Origin: Kitasatospora sp. NBC_00315
GTDB taxonomy: Bacteria > Actinomycetota > Actinomycetes > Streptomycetales > Streptomycetaceae
Direction: 5' to 3'
Assembly (NCBI RefSeq): GCF_041435095.1
Contig: NZ_CP108025.1
Coordinates: 1,674,001 to 1,738,000 of the forward strand
Length of the DNA: 64,000 nt
Under the pieces are notes generated by a model, which saw nothing but the letters and a program-made list of their open reading frames with translations, was not told where the DNA came from and did not search any database. The position numbers and the translations under genes are program-made. Shown piece after piece: positions 1 to 8,433 of this stretch (the first letter of the stretch is position 1; every line of letters starts with the position of its first letter).

Positions 1-2
1 AG

Positions 3-203
3 CACCCGGGAGAGCGCCGACCGGCGCGCGGAGCAGCCGCGGTGATCCCGGCCGCCGGGGCCTCCCCCGCGGCGCCGACGCGCCCCGTCACCCCTCCGCC
101 CGCCGGGCCCTCCTCCGCCGGCGCGTGCTCCGCCACCGCACCCCGCGCCGCCGCGGCGCCGGGCCGGCCCGTCCCGTACCACCGGCAGGAGCCGCCCCGA
201 TGA
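3..203 (+). CDS. probable C-terminal tail of SbcD-like nuclease (5' end outside window)
   Basis: A reading frame is open from base 3 to a TGA at 201-203. It overlaps the sbcC start codon as ATGA, the usual coupling in this genome. It encodes only a Pro/Ala-rich tail of about 66 residues with no recognisable domain. SbcD, the Mre11-like nuclease partner, normally lies directly upstream of sbcC, so the call rests on position and coupling. An alternative is that the upstream gene ends in another frame at the TGA at 43-45, which would leave about 150 bp of leader before sbcC. Confidence 0.4.
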   Translation, partial: HPGERRPARGAAAVIPAAGASPAAPTRPVTPPPAGPSSAGACSATAPRAAAAPGRPVPYHRQEPPR

Positions 204-3200
204 GACTGCACCAGCTGACGGTCACCGCCTTCGGCCCGTTCGCCGGCACCGAGCGGGTCGACTTCGACGCGCTCTCCTCCGGTGGCCTGTTCCTGCTGCG
301 CGGTGCCACCGGCGCCGGCAAGAGCAGCGTGCTGGACGCCGTCTGCTACGCGCTCTACGGCGAGGTACCGGGGGCCCGGAGCACCAACCGGCTGCGCAGC
401 GACCACGCCGACCCGCTGCGGCTGACCGAGGTCCGGCTGGAGCTGACGCTCGGCGGGCGGCGGCTGGAGATCACCCGGCTGCCCGAGCAACTGCGGCCGA
501 AGAAGACCAAGGGCGGCGGTCTGACCAAGGAGCGGGCCCAGACCCTGCTGCGCGAGTGGACCACCGACACCGGCGACGGCGCCCCCGGCTGGCGGGCCGG
601 CAGCCGGTCCCACCAGGAGACCGGCGAGGAGATCCACCGGCTGATCGGGATGAGCCGCGAGCAGTTCTGCCAGGTGGTCCTGCTGCCGCAGGGCGACTTC
701 GCACGCTTCCTGCGGGCCGATGCCGGCCAGCGCGCCGAGCTGCTCGGCCGTCTGTTCGACACCCGCCGGTTCGGCCAGGTCGAGTCGTGGCTGGCCGATC
801 ACCGCAGGTCCCAGGAGAGCGCGGTCCTGGCCGGGCGCCGCCGCCTGCGCGACCTCGTCGGACGGGCGGAGCAGGCGGCCGGCCCGGCCGCCGAGCCCGC
901 CGCCGCCTGGGTGCCGGCCGAGGAGGCGGCCTCGGCCGTCGCCGACGACCTCTCCTCCGGAGTGCTCTCCTGGGCGGCGATCCTGCGCAGCGGCGCGGCC
1001 GAGCAGCTCGCGGTGGCCGACGCGGCGCTGGCGGGCGCCGAGGAGGTCCACCAGCGGGCCGAGCAGCTGGTCGCGGAGACGGACGCCCTGGCGGAGCGCC
1101 AGCACCGGCACCGGGAGGCGGCGCAGCGGGCGGCCCGGCTCGCCGAGAACGAGGCCGACCGGGCCGCGGACCGCAGGCGGCTCGCGGCGGCCCAGGCGGC
1201 CGTCGGCGTGGAGGCCGTGCTGCGGCTGCGCGACGCGGCCGAGGAGGCCCACGAGGCCGCCCGACGCGAGGAGCACCGGCACCGCGGGGAGCTGGCCCGG
1301 TTCCCCGCCGGGGCCCCCGGCGCGGGCCCCGCGCTCGCGCACGCGGAGGCGGCGGAGCTGGCGGAGGCGGAGCTGCGGCTGCGCGCCGAGGTGGTGCGGC
1401 TGGAGGCGGCCGGCGCGGAGGAGCGGCGCTGCGCGGCGCTGGACCGCGAACGGTCGGGGCTGGAGGCGGAGCTGCGAGGCGCCGACGAACTGGCCGAGGA
1501 GGCCGGCGACTGGCTGGCCGGGTTCGACGGGCGGCTGGCCGAGCTCCAGGAGGAGCAGTCCGCCGCCAGGTCCGCCGCGGCGAGGGTCGAGCAGCTGGAC
1601 GCCCAGCGGGACGGCGCCGTGGCCCGGCTCGCAGCCGCGCGCCGACGGGACGCGTTGCGGGCGTCGATCGACCGGGCCGGCCAGGAGCTGCACGGCCTTC
1701 GCGGCCGGGCGCTGGACGCCCGGGAGCACGGTCAGGACGTCCGGGAGCGCCGGCTGGCCGGTATGGCCGCCGAGCTGGCCGCGCGTCTGCGGACCGGTGA
1801 GCCCTGCCTGGTCTGCGGGTCGCCCGGGCACCCGGCGCCCGCCCGGCCCGTCGGCGGCCAGGTCGGTCCGGAGGACGAGGAGCGGGCGCGGGCCGCGCAG
1901 GCGCGGGCCGAGCAGGCCGTCGCGGCCGCCGACCAGGCCCTGGCCGCACTGTCGGTGCAGGCGGCGGAGGCGGCCGGCGCCGCCGGCGAGCAGGGCGCGG
2001 AGGCGCTCGCCGACGCGCTGGCCGTCCTGGAGCAGGAGCATCGCACCGCGGTTCGCGCCGCGGACGGCCTGGGGCCGGCCGGCCGGCGGATCGAGCGGCT
2101 GGTCGGGGAGCAGACCGCCCACCGGTCGAGACTGCGCGAGGCCGGGGAGCGCAGCGCGGCGCTCACCGCCAGGCTGCAGGCGTTGCACGCCGAGCGGAAG
2201 ACCCTGGCCCAGCGGGTGGCCGACGCCCGCGGTGACGCGCCGTCGGTCGCCGGTCGCGCCGCCGCGCTGGCCGGCCTGGCCCGGGCGGTGAGCGGTCTGC
2301 TGGCGGCCGCGCGGGCCGCCGACCAGGCCGCGGACCGGCTGAAGGAGGCGGAGGGGCAGCTGTCCGCCGCCGCGGCCGCGGCCGGGTTCCCCTCCGCACG
2401 GGAGGCCGTCACCGTGCTGCTGCCCGCCGCCACCCGGGCGGCCCTGCAGGCGCGGCTGGAGCAGCACCGCGGCGAACTGACGGCCGTCGAGCGCCTGCTC
2501 GCCGAGCCCGCGCTGGTGGCGGCCGCCGGCCGGCCGCCGGCGGATCCGGCGGCGGCCCGGGGCGCGCTGCGGGCGGCGACCGACCGGTTGAGGCGGGCGT
2601 CGGCGGCCCAGGACGCGGCCCGCCTGCGCCGCGCCGAGCTGGCCCGGATCGGCGGGCAGCTCGCCGAGCTGGCCGCCTCCCTCGCTCCGGCCCTGGCGCG
2701 GTACACCCGGATCAGCCGGCTGGCCGCACTGGCCGCCGGCACCTCCGCCGAGAACCGGCTGCGGATGCGCCTGGAGTCCTACGTCCTGGCGGCGCGGCTG
2801 GAGCAGGTGGCGGCGGCGGCAAGCGACCGGCTGGTCCGGATGTCCGGCGGCCGGTACACCCTGGTGCACAGCGACGACCGCTCGGCCGGCGGCAAGCGCT
2901 CCGGTCTCTCCCTGCGCGTGGTGGATGCCTGGACGGGCACCGAGCGGGACACCGCCACGCTCTCCGGCGGCGAGAGCTTCTTCGCCTCGCTCGCCCTCGC
3001 CCTCGGCCTGGCCGACGTGGTGACTGACGAGGCGGGCGGGATGCCGCTGGACACCCTCTTCATCGACGAGGGCTTCGGGACCTTGGACGAACAGGCCCTG
3101 GAGGAGGTGATGGACGTGCTGGACGGCCTTCGCGAGCGCGACCGTGCCGTCGGCATCGTCAGCCACGTCGCGGACCTGCGTGCCCGGATCCCGGCCCAAC

Positions 3201-3262
3201 TGGTGGTCAGCAAGGGCCGCCACGGATCGACCCTGGCGATGGCCGGTCGCGAGGGAGCCTGA
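200..3262 (+). CDS. sbcC: SbcC-like exonuclease ATPase subunit (Rad50 family)
   Basis: This is the SMC-like ATPase of the SbcCD nuclease, which processes hairpins and DNA ends in the cytoplasm (1020 aa, normal family length). The N-terminus has the Walker A loop GATGAGKSS. Long Ala/Glu/Arg-rich coiled-coil arms follow, and they are interrupted midway by a CLVC zinc-hook motif (GEPCLVCGSPGH). The C-terminus has the ABC signature LSGGES and a Walker B segment ending FIDEGFGTLD. I chose the ATG at 200 (MRLHQLTV) because it begins the conserved N-terminus and overlaps the upstream stop. The frame stays open further upstream to 125, but that extension is low-complexity. Expression is probably coupled to sbcD. 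Confidence in the family is high. Confidence 0.95.
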   Translation: MRLHQLTVTAFGPFAGTERVDFDALSSGGLFLLRGATGAGKSSVLDAVCYALYGEVPGARSTNRLRSDHADPLRLTEVRLELTLGGRRLEITRLPEQLRPKKTKGGGLTKERAQTLLREWTTDTGDGAPGWRAGSRSHQETGEEIHRLIGMSREQFCQVVLLPQGDFARFLRADAGQRAELLGRLFDTRRFGQVESWLADHRRSQESAVLAGRRRLRDLVGRAEQAAGPAAEPAAAWVPAEEAASAVADDLSSGVLSWAAILRSGAAEQLAVADAALAGAEEVHQRAEQLVAETDALAERQHRHREAAQRAARLAENEADRAADRRRLAAAQAAVGVEAVLRLRDAAEEAHEAARREEHRHRGELARFPAGAPGAGPALAHAEAAELAEAELRLRAEVVRLEAAGAEERRCAALDRERSGLEAELRGADELAEEAGDWLAGFDGRLAELQEEQSAARSAAARVEQLDAQRDGAVARLAAARRRDALRASIDRAGQELHGLRGRALDAREHGQDVRERRLAGMAAELAARLRTGEPCLVCGSPGHPAPARPVGGQVGPEDEERARAAQARAEQAVAAADQALAALSVQAAEAAGAAGEQGAEALADALAVLEQEHRTAVRAADGLGPAGRRIERLVGEQTAHRSRLREAGERSAALTARLQALHAERKTLAQRVADARGDAPSVAGRAAALAGLARAVSGLLAAARAADQAADRLKEAEGQLSAAAAAAGFPSAREAVTVLLPAATRAALQARLEQHRGELTAVERLLAEPALVAAAGRPPADPAAARGALRAATDRLRRASAAQDAARLRRAELARIGGQLAELAASLAPALARYTRISRLAALAAGTSAENRLRMRLESYVLAARLEQVAAAASDRLVRMSGGRYTLVHSDDRSAGGKRSGLSLRVVDAWTGTERDTATLSGGESFFASLALALGLADVVTDEAGGMPLDTLFIDEGFGTLDEQALEEVMDVLDGLRERDRAVGIVSHVADLRARIPAQLVVSKGRHGSTLAMAGREGA

Positions 3263-3326
3263 CGCGGGCGCGCCTGACGCGGGGCCACCGGCGGGGCTCG
3301 GAGGCCGGCCGCCGCGGCGACGTGGA

Positions 3327-3351
3327 GCACCGCCACCCGGTACGGCGGTGC
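3327..3351. terminator. hairpin between convergent genes
   Basis: GCACCGCC and GGCGGTGC form a perfect 8-bp stem around a 9-nt loop, between the 3' ends of sbcC and the response regulator. There is no U-tract, as is usual in high-GC actinobacteria. It is a likely bidirectional terminator. Confidence 0.5.
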
Positions 3352-3374
3352 ATCGGGGGTGGCCGGCCCGCCGG

Positions 3375-4022
3375 TCAGGCCTCGGCGCCCAGGATGCCCC
3401 GGTCGTACGCCACCGCGACGGCGGCGGCCCGGTCGCTGACGCCCAGTTTGGTGTACACGTGGGTGAGATGGGTCTTGACGGTCGCCTCGCTGACGAAGAG
3501 CAGCGCGGCGATCGCACGGTTGGAGGTTCCCTTGGCGACCAGCCCCAGCACTTCGCGCTCCCGGCTGCTCAGCGCCTCGCCGCCGGGTCGGGGTGACCGG
3601 ACCCGGGAGACCAGCCGGGACGCGACGGCGGGCGAGAGCACGCTCCGTCCGGCGGCCGCCGCCCGTACCGCGGCGAAGAGTTCGTCGCGGGGGGCGTCCT
3701 TGAGCAGATAGCCGGTGGCGCCGGCCTCGATCGCGGGGAGGGTGTCCGAGTCGGTGTCGTAGGTGGTCAGCACGAGGACCTCGCAGCGCGCTCCCCGCCG
3801 GGTCAGCTCGGCGATCGCCTCGACGCCCGGGCCGCCGGGCATCCGAAGATCCATCAGGACCACGTCGGGGTCGAGCCGTTCGACGAGCGCCACCGCCTCG
3901 ACGCCGTCACCCGCCTCCCCGAGCACCTCGAAGTCCGGGGACGCGGCGAACATGCCGCGCAGCCCGTCCCGGACGACCGGGTGGTCGTCGACGATCAGCA
4001 GGGTGATGGTGTGGTCAGCCAT
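3375..4022 (-). CDS. NarL/LuxR-family response regulator
   Basis: A 215-aa DNA-binding response regulator and the cytoplasmic partner of the sensor kinase encoded just upstream. The receiver domain starts TITLLIVDDHPVVRDG and carries the phospho-acceptor in VVLMDLRMPG. The C-terminal LuxR HTH reads LSSREREVLGLVAKGTSNRAIA and ends with TVKTHLTHVYTKLGV. The ATG at 4022 lies 8 nt inside the kinase gene, so translation is coupled. It is the last gene of a four-gene set: ABC ATPase, permease, kinase, regulator. Such modules usually sense cell-envelope stress or antibiotics and control their own exporter; that role is inferred from the arrangement. Confidence 0.92.
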   Translation of the reverse strand: MADHTITLLIVDDHPVVRDGLRGMFAASPDFEVLGEAGDGVEAVALVERLDPDVVLMDLRMPGGPGVEAIAELTRRGARCEVLVLTTYDTDSDTLPAIEAGATGYLLKDAPRDELFAAVRAAAAGRSVLSPAVASRLVSRVRSPRPGGEALSSREREVLGLVAKGTSNRAIAALLFVSEATVKTHLTHVYTKLGVSDRAAAVAVAYDRGILGAEA

Positions 4023-5298
4023 GGCGGACCAAGGGTACGCGGGCGGAGACGGCCGTGCCGCCGCCGGGTTCGGACTCGATGTCGACGGTCCCGGCGATCC
4101 GCTCGGCGCGGGCCCGCATCCCGCCGAGGCCGAAGCCGCCGGTGGAGCGGCGCGGCAGGACGGCGAGCGGGTCGAAGCCGCAGCCGTCGTCACGGACGTC
4201 CAGGGTCACCTCGTCGTCCATGTAGGAGAGGGTGACGCCGACCCGGCCGGCCCGGGCGTGGCGGCCGGCGTTGGCGAGGGCCTCCTGCGCGATCCGCAGC
4301 AGCGTGGCCTCCACCTCGGCGTGCAGCGCCTCGGCCGTACCGGTGACGGTGACCCGGGCCCGCACGCCGGTGGCCTCGGACCAGGCGCCGGTGACCTCGG
4401 TCAGCGCCTGGGGCAGCGAGTTGCGCTCCAGGGCGGCCGGGCCGAGGTCGTGCACGGAGCGCCGGGCCTCCCCCAGGCTCTGCCGGGCGAGCGCCGCCGC
4501 GCGGTCGGTGTGCCGGCGGGCGACGGCGGCATCGGCGCTCTCGTCGGCGGCCTGGAGCTGGGTGATGATGCCGGTCAGGCCCTGCGCGATGGTGTCGTGG
4601 ATCTCCGCGGCCAGTCGCCGGCGCTCGTCGGCGACGCCCGCCTCGCGGGCCTGGACCAGCAGTTGGGCGTGCAGGCCGGCGTTCTCCGCGAGGGCACGCT
4701 CCAACCGTCCGTTGGCCTCCTCCAGGGCGGCGTTGGCCTCCTCCAGGGCGGTGATGGCGCACGCCTGGGCCTTGGCGTTGTCGGCCTCGCGGGCGGCGAG
4801 CCGGCCGAAGACCAGGACCAGTGAGGAGTTGAGCACGAACAGAGCGCCGAAGGCGATCCACTGCGCGGCCGAGGCCGGCGGCAGGCCGCCTGCCTGCGAG
4901 CCCGCCATGGTGAGGGCGGTGGCGAGCGTGCCGGCCAGGGCGGCGCGGCGGGGCAGCAGCCGGACGGCGTCGAAGTAGCCGATCACCGCGTAGACGGCGA
5001 AGAAGGGGTTGAGCCAGGTGAGCGCGAAGGCGATCGCGTACCGGAGCGTGTAGTGCACCCGGCCGGCCAGGGCGAACTCCGGCAGCCCGGGCCCGGTCCG
5101 TCCCCACCAGGCCTGCAGGGCGACGGCCGCGGCGACCAGCGCCCCGGCGGCGACGGCCTCGTCACCGGTCATCAGGAGATCGCTGCTGGCGGCGCCGACC
5201 AGGGTCGCGATGCCCAGCAAGGCGTACGGACCCCACCGGAAGAACCGGTCCCACGCCTGCTCCACCGTCACGGTGTCCCGCCCGCCGTCCGCCGTCAT
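4015..5298 (-). CDS. NarL-type sensor histidine kinase
   Basis: A 427-aa membrane histidine kinase. The N-terminal half has several hydrophobic segments. A coiled-coil linker of ALEEAN repeats follows, then a HisKA_3 dimerisation domain (RRRLAAEIHDTIAQGL, phospho-His in EIHD) and an HATPase domain (NAGRHARAGRV, RDDGCGFDP, GFGLGGMRARAERI). The ATG at 5298 follows a GGGAGAG sequence at good spacing. A GTG 30 nt upstream is possible but would encroach on the spacing to the permease. The 3' end overlaps the response regulator. Ligand unknown. Confidence 0.9.
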   Translation of the reverse strand: MTADGGRDTVTVEQAWDRFFRWGPYALLGIATLVGAASSDLLMTGDEAVAAGALVAAAVALQAWWGRTGPGLPEFALAGRVHYTLRYAIAFALTWLNPFFAVYAVIGYFDAVRLLPRRAALAGTLATALTMAGSQAGGLPPASAAQWIAFGALFVLNSSLVLVFGRLAAREADNAKAQACAITALEEANAALEEANGRLERALAENAGLHAQLLVQAREAGVADERRRLAAEIHDTIAQGLTGIITQLQAADESADAAVARRHTDRAAALARQSLGEARRSVHDLGPAALERNSLPQALTEVTGAWSEATGVRARVTVTGTAEALHAEVEATLLRIAQEALANAGRHARAGRVGVTLSYMDDEVTLDVRDDGCGFDPLAVLPRRSTGGFGLGGMRARAERIAGTVDIESEPGGGTAVSARVPLVRHG

Positions 5299-5318
5299 CG
5301 GTCGCTCTCCCCCGGGTA

Positions 5319-6116
5319 CTACGCCCACCGGAACCAGCGGGACGCGGTGCCGGTCAGCACCACCGCCCAGAGTCCCACGACCGCGAGGTGCGACCAGGAC
5401 GGCCAGTCGCCGGCCGCCGCCTGACCCAGAGCCTGGGCGCCCGCGCCGAACGGCGTGAAGCCGACGATGCGGCGCAGCAGGGCCGGCATCGCCTGGACCG
5501 GGATCCAGACGCCCGCGCTGAACATCATCGGGAAGAAGACCGCCGAGGCGACCGCCCCGGCGATCTTGGTGGTGCGGGACAGCGCCGCCACCGTCGCGCC
5601 GAGTGCGAGCGCGCCGAGGGTGGCCGGCAGCAGGGCCAGCAGGTATCCGCCGGGCCGCCCCGGCAGCGCGACGCCGAAGGCGAGCCGCCCGACGGCCAAC
5701 GTGAGCGCCACCGAGACCAGGGCGGCGGCGCCGTGCAGCACGATCTGCGCCGCCAGCAGGGTGCGGGGCCGCACGGGGGTGGCCGACATCCGACGGAGGA
5801 TCCCCCGCTCGCGGTAGCCGGCCAGGACGGGCGGCATGGCCTGGATCCCGGCCGTCATCAGTGCCAGCAGCACGGTCACCGGGACGTACAGGTCGATCAC
5901 GCGGCGCCCGCCGAGCGCGGGGTCGGGGTGCCGGAAGGCCGGGATCAGACCGAGGATCGTGAGCAGCACGGAGGGGAACAGCACGACCCAGAACAGGCTC
6001 AGCGGCTCGCGGACGAACAGCCCGGCCTCCGCCTTGAGCACGGCGGTGGACGCGGTGAGGGCCCCGGGGGTGGCGGCCCCGGCGGGGAGGGCGGGGGACG
6101 CGGTGGCGGCGGTCAT
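5319..6116 (-). CDS. ABC-2 type transporter permease
   Basis: A 265-aa integral membrane protein with about six hydrophobic segments (for example LFWVVLFPSVLLTILGL and VTVLLALMTAGIQAMPPVLA), typical of DrrB-like ABC-2 export permeases. The cytoplasmic stretch YRERGILRRMSATPV is characteristic of the family. Its ATG lies 1 nt after the stop of the ATPase gene, so the two form one translational unit. Substrate unknown; drug or lipid export is typical. Confidence 0.9.
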   Translation of the reverse strand: MTAATASPALPAGAATPGALTASTAVLKAEAGLFVREPLSLFWVVLFPSVLLTILGLIPAFRHPDPALGGRRVIDLYVPVTVLLALMTAGIQAMPPVLAGYRERGILRRMSATPVRPRTLLAAQIVLHGAAALVSVALTLAVGRLAFGVALPGRPGGYLLALLPATLGALALGATVAALSRTTKIAGAVASAVFFPMMFSAGVWIPVQAMPALLRRIVGFTPFGAGAQALGQAAAGDWPSWSHLAVVGLWAVVLTGTASRWFRWA

Positions 6117-6117
6117 G

Positions 6118-7020
6118 TCAGGCTCCCTGGGCGGTGAGGTCGAGGAACGCGTCGTCGAGGGTGGCGTCGGTGACGCGCAGGTGCCGGGCGGTGATCCCGC
6201 GCCGGACGAGCAGGGAGATCACGGCGTCCACCGTCTCCTCCGTGCCGGTGACGGTCAGCCGGCCGTCACCGTGCTCGACGGAGACCACCGAGGGCAGCGC
6301 GGAGAGCTCCCGCTCGTCCAGCGGCCGCGAGGGGGTGAAGGAGATCACGGTGGAGCCGGCGGCCCGGCCGATCAGCCCGGCCGGGGTGTCCAGGGCGGCG
6401 AGTCGGCCACCGCTGACCAGGGCGATCCGGTCGCAGAGGCGCTGGGCCTCGGCCATCACGTGGGTGACCAGCAGGACGGTCACTCCGGCGGCCCGGACGT
6501 CCTCGATCAGCTCCCAGGTGGCACGCCGGGCGCGCGGATCGAGACCGGTGGTGAGTTCGTCGAGCACCACCACCCTGGGGTTGCCGATCAGGGCGAGTGC
6601 GATGAACAGGCGCTGCTTCTGGCCGCCGGAGAGGCCGCCGAAGCGGCTGCCCAGCCGGTCGGTGAGGCCGAGCCGCTCGGCCAGCGGCCGCCAGTCGGCG
6701 GGGCGCGGGTAGAAGGCGGCGTACAGCTCCAGCGCCTCGCGTACGGTCAGTTTGGCCTGGAGCTCGCTCTCCTGGAGCTGGGCGCCGAGCAGCTGGGTGA
6801 CCCTGTGGTGGTCCGCGACCGGGTCCAGGCCGGCCACGCGGACGCTGCCGGCGTCGGGGGTCCGCAGCCCCTCGACGCACTCGACGGTGGTGGTCTTCCC
6901 GGCGCCGTTGGGGCCGAGAATGCCGAAGATCTCGCCCTCCTCGACCGTGAAGGAGATCCCGTCCACCACGGGCCGGCCCCCGTAGGACTTGCGCAGCCCG
7001 TCAACCTCGATGATCGCCAT
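6118..7020 (-). CDS. ABC transporter ATP-binding protein (DrrA-like)
   Basis: A 300-aa nucleotide-binding subunit. It has Walker A GPNGAGKTT, signature LSGGQKQR, and Walker B VVVLDELTTGLDP followed by the H-loop LLVTH. The C-terminal domain of about 80 residues is of the DrrA/CcmA kind. The ATG at 7020 (MAIIEVDGLRKSYGG) starts the conserved N-terminus; the upstream in-frame extension is repetitive and Arg-rich. It is the first gene of the exporter/two-component operon. Promoter and operator should lie in the 60-100 bp upstream, where a perfect palindrome sits. Confidence 0.92.
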   Translation of the reverse strand: MAIIEVDGLRKSYGGRPVVDGISFTVEEGEIFGILGPNGAGKTTTVECVEGLRTPDAGSVRVAGLDPVADHHRVTQLLGAQLQESELQAKLTVREALELYAAFYPRPADWRPLAERLGLTDRLGSRFGGLSGGQKQRLFIALALIGNPRVVVLDELTTGLDPRARRATWELIEDVRAAGVTVLLVTHVMAEAQRLCDRIALVSGGRLAALDTPAGLIGRAAGSTVISFTPSRPLDERELSALPSVVSVEHGDGRLTVTGTEETVDAVISLLVRRGITARHLRVTDATLDDAFLDLTAQGA

Positions 7021-7079
7021 GCGTCGAGAATCCCGCCGCACGGCCCTCGCGGGCATCGCCCGACGCGCTCGACCCGGCA

Positions 7080-7095
7080 TCAACCGATCGGTTGA
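7080..7095. promoter_or_regulatory. 16-bp perfect palindrome upstream of exporter operon
   Basis: TCAACCGATCGGTTGA is self-complementary throughout and lies 60 bp upstream of the ABC ATPase start. Position and symmetry suit a dimeric repressor or response-regulator site controlling the operon. The binding protein is unknown. Confidence 0.5.
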
Positions 7096-7141
7096 CCCGG
7101 CGCTACGACTGAGGCCCGGCCGGGGGCCCCGGTGGCCGGCC

Positions 7142-7253
7142 CGGTATCGGCCCGAGCAGGCGATCGAGCCGGGGTCGGCCCGAGCAGGCAATCGCGCCGG
7201 TGCCGGCCCGATCGAGCGATCGAGCCGGTGTCAGCCCGAGCAGGCGATCCGCT
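7142..7253. repeat. four imperfect 28-bp tandem repeats reiterating a gene's 3' end
   Basis: Four consecutive 28-bp units begin at 7142, 7170, 7198 and 7226, each containing variants of CGGCCCGAGCAGGCGATCG. The last unit (7226-7253) contains the stop codon and last codons (...RIACSG) of the 67-aa gene on the minus strand. The other three lie just downstream of that stop. The array therefore looks like amplification of the gene's 3' terminus. The unit length is not a multiple of three. Confidence 0.75.
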
Positions 7254-7434
7254 GGGCCTGCTGCCAGGCGCAGACCGGGCAGAGGGTGCTGCCCGGGTGG
7301 TCGGCGGGGAGTTCGGTGGGCTCGCCGCACAGGACGCAGTCGGCGCGCGGACCGACCCCGTCCGGGTCGGGGGTCAGTGCCTGCAGGGTGCCGGCCGGCG
7401 CCACGGCGCAGACCTGCTCGGTGTCGTCGCTCAT
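7231..7434 (-). CDS. small CxxC zinc-ribbon-like protein
   Basis: A 67-aa protein with two CxxC pairs (CVLC and CPVC) about 20 residues apart, preceded by an acidic N-terminus. The arrangement suits a four-cysteine zinc knuckle. No specific family was recognised. The final residues IACSG are encoded inside a 28-bp tandem repeat that continues past the stop codon, so its C-terminus may vary between strains. It stands alone between the exporter operon and yjbQ. Confidence 0.7.
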   Translation of the reverse strand: MSDDTEQVCAVAPAGTLQALTPDPDGVGPRADCVLCGEPTELPADHPGSTLCPVCAWQQAQRIACSG

Positions 7435-7561
7435 GCCGCCTTCCTACTCCGCCGCTCCCGTGCGCCGCAAGGCCGTCCCACGGCGTCCGGCGCCGGCCGG
7501 GCCGGCCTTCGCCGCGGTCCGGTGCCCGGCCGACCGACGGTGGCGGCCGGACGGCAGCGGC

Positions 7562-7984
7562 TCAGCCGAGGTAGGAGAGCCGCACGGTACGCCGGGGGTT
7601 GTCACCGTTGGTGTCGACCAGGACGACCGACTGCCACACCCCGAGGGCCAGTTGGCCGCTGATCACGGGCAGCGTGGCGTGCGGGGCGACCAGGCCCGGC
7701 AGCACGTGGTCGCGGCCGTGGCCCGCGCTGCCGTGGCGGTGGCGCCAGCGGTCGTCGGCCGGGATCAGCTCCCGCAGGGTGGCCAGCAGGTCGTCGTCAC
7801 TGCCGGCGCCGGTCTCCAGGATCGCGATTCCCGCCGTGGCGTGCGGGACGAACACGTTGAGCAGCCCGTCCCGCCCGGCCGCGTGCTCGGCGAGGAACGC
7901 GGTGCAGCGGTCGGTGATGTCGAGGGCGACCTCGTGGCTGCCGGTGGTGATCTGGAACGTCAGGGTGTGGAAGTTGTCCGCCAT
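7562..7984 (-). CDS. YjbQ/UPF0047 family protein
   Basis: A 140-aa cytoplasmic protein of the YjbQ (UPF0047) family, some members of which show weak thiamine-phosphate synthase activity; the physiological role is unsettled. Family hallmarks are LLNVFVPHATAGIAILETG near the middle, the His-rich stretch DDRWRHRHG, and the C-terminal pattern GQLALGVWQSVVLVDTNG followed by RRTVRLSYLG. The ATG at 7984 begins MADNFHTL. The in-frame upstream extension is unlikely. It appears monocistronic. Confidence 0.9.
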   Translation of the reverse strand: MADNFHTLTFQITTGSHEVALDITDRCTAFLAEHAAGRDGLLNVFVPHATAGIAILETGAGSDDDLLATLRELIPADDRWRHRHGSAGHGRDHVLPGLVAPHATLPVISGQLALGVWQSVVLVDTNGDNPRRTVRLSYLG

Positions 7985-8103
7985 GGCGCCATCCTCACCC
8001 ACGGCGGGAGGGCGGGCCGACAACCTTGGCCGACTCCCTGCGGGCGGAGCTCACCGGCCGCTATCATCCGCACCCCTCACCGGTACTGCTCCGGTCATGG
8101 CGA

Positions 8104-8134
8104 CGACCCGATGGACACGTGGTCCATCGGGTCG
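8104..8134. terminator. 13-bp perfect stem hairpin
   Basis: CGACCCGATGGAC (8104-8116) pairs with GTCCATCGGGTCG (8122-8134) around the loop ACGTG. It lies downstream of the minus-strand small gene at 8167-8433 and upstream of yjbQ, so it probably terminates transcription of the small gene. Confidence 0.6.
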
Positions 8135-8166
8135 GTGCGGTGGGCGCGCGCCGGGCCGTCTCCGGC

Positions 8167-8433
8167 CTAGCCGCGACCACCGAAGAGGCTCCGTCGCAGC
8201 CGCCGCAGTGGCGCCAGCAGCGACACCCGCGCGGTGCGCCGCGGCGCGGACGGGGTGCTGACACCGCGCGGTGTCAGCTCCCTTATCAACCCGAGCGCCT
8301 CGGCGGTGTCGACCACCGGGAGCGCGGGCGCGCCGAGCACTGCCAGGTGGTGTTCGATCCTGCGGCCGGTCGCGCCGACACCGCACTGGATCGCCGGCAC
8401 CCGTGGCCGAGTCCGCACTTGCATGTGTTCCAT
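8167..8433 (-). CDS. small basic hypothetical protein
   Basis: A predicted 88-aa protein starting MEHMQVRTRPRVPAIQCG. A central part resembles a small alpha/beta fold (LAVLGAPALPVVDTAEALGLI) and the Arg-rich end reads LAPLRRLRRSLFGGRG. No family recognised. A GGGGTGGG stretch lies just upstream of the ATG, and a strong hairpin follows the stop. A 22-bp perfect palindrome at 8257-8278 lies inside the coding sequence and encodes LTPRGVS. Either the gene is real and carries an internal regulatory site, or this is non-coding with an accidental frame; I favour the gene. Confidence 0.5.
   Translation of the reverse strand: MEHMQVRTRPRVPAIQCGVGATGRRIEHHLAVLGAPALPVVDTAEALGLIRELTPRGVSTPSAPRRTARVSLLAPLRRLRRSLFGGRG

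Noticed and set aside
471..1949. Long minus-strand frame opposite sbcC (and similar long frames at 9434-11473, 36929-40009 and 60088-62838)
   Set aside because: They are Arg/Pro/Gly-rich shadows created by very high GC third positions of the real genes; no domains and no ribosome binding sites.
7142..7253. CRISPR-like array
   Set aside because: The 28-bp units are directly adjacent without unique spacers and are degenerate, so they are tandem repeats.
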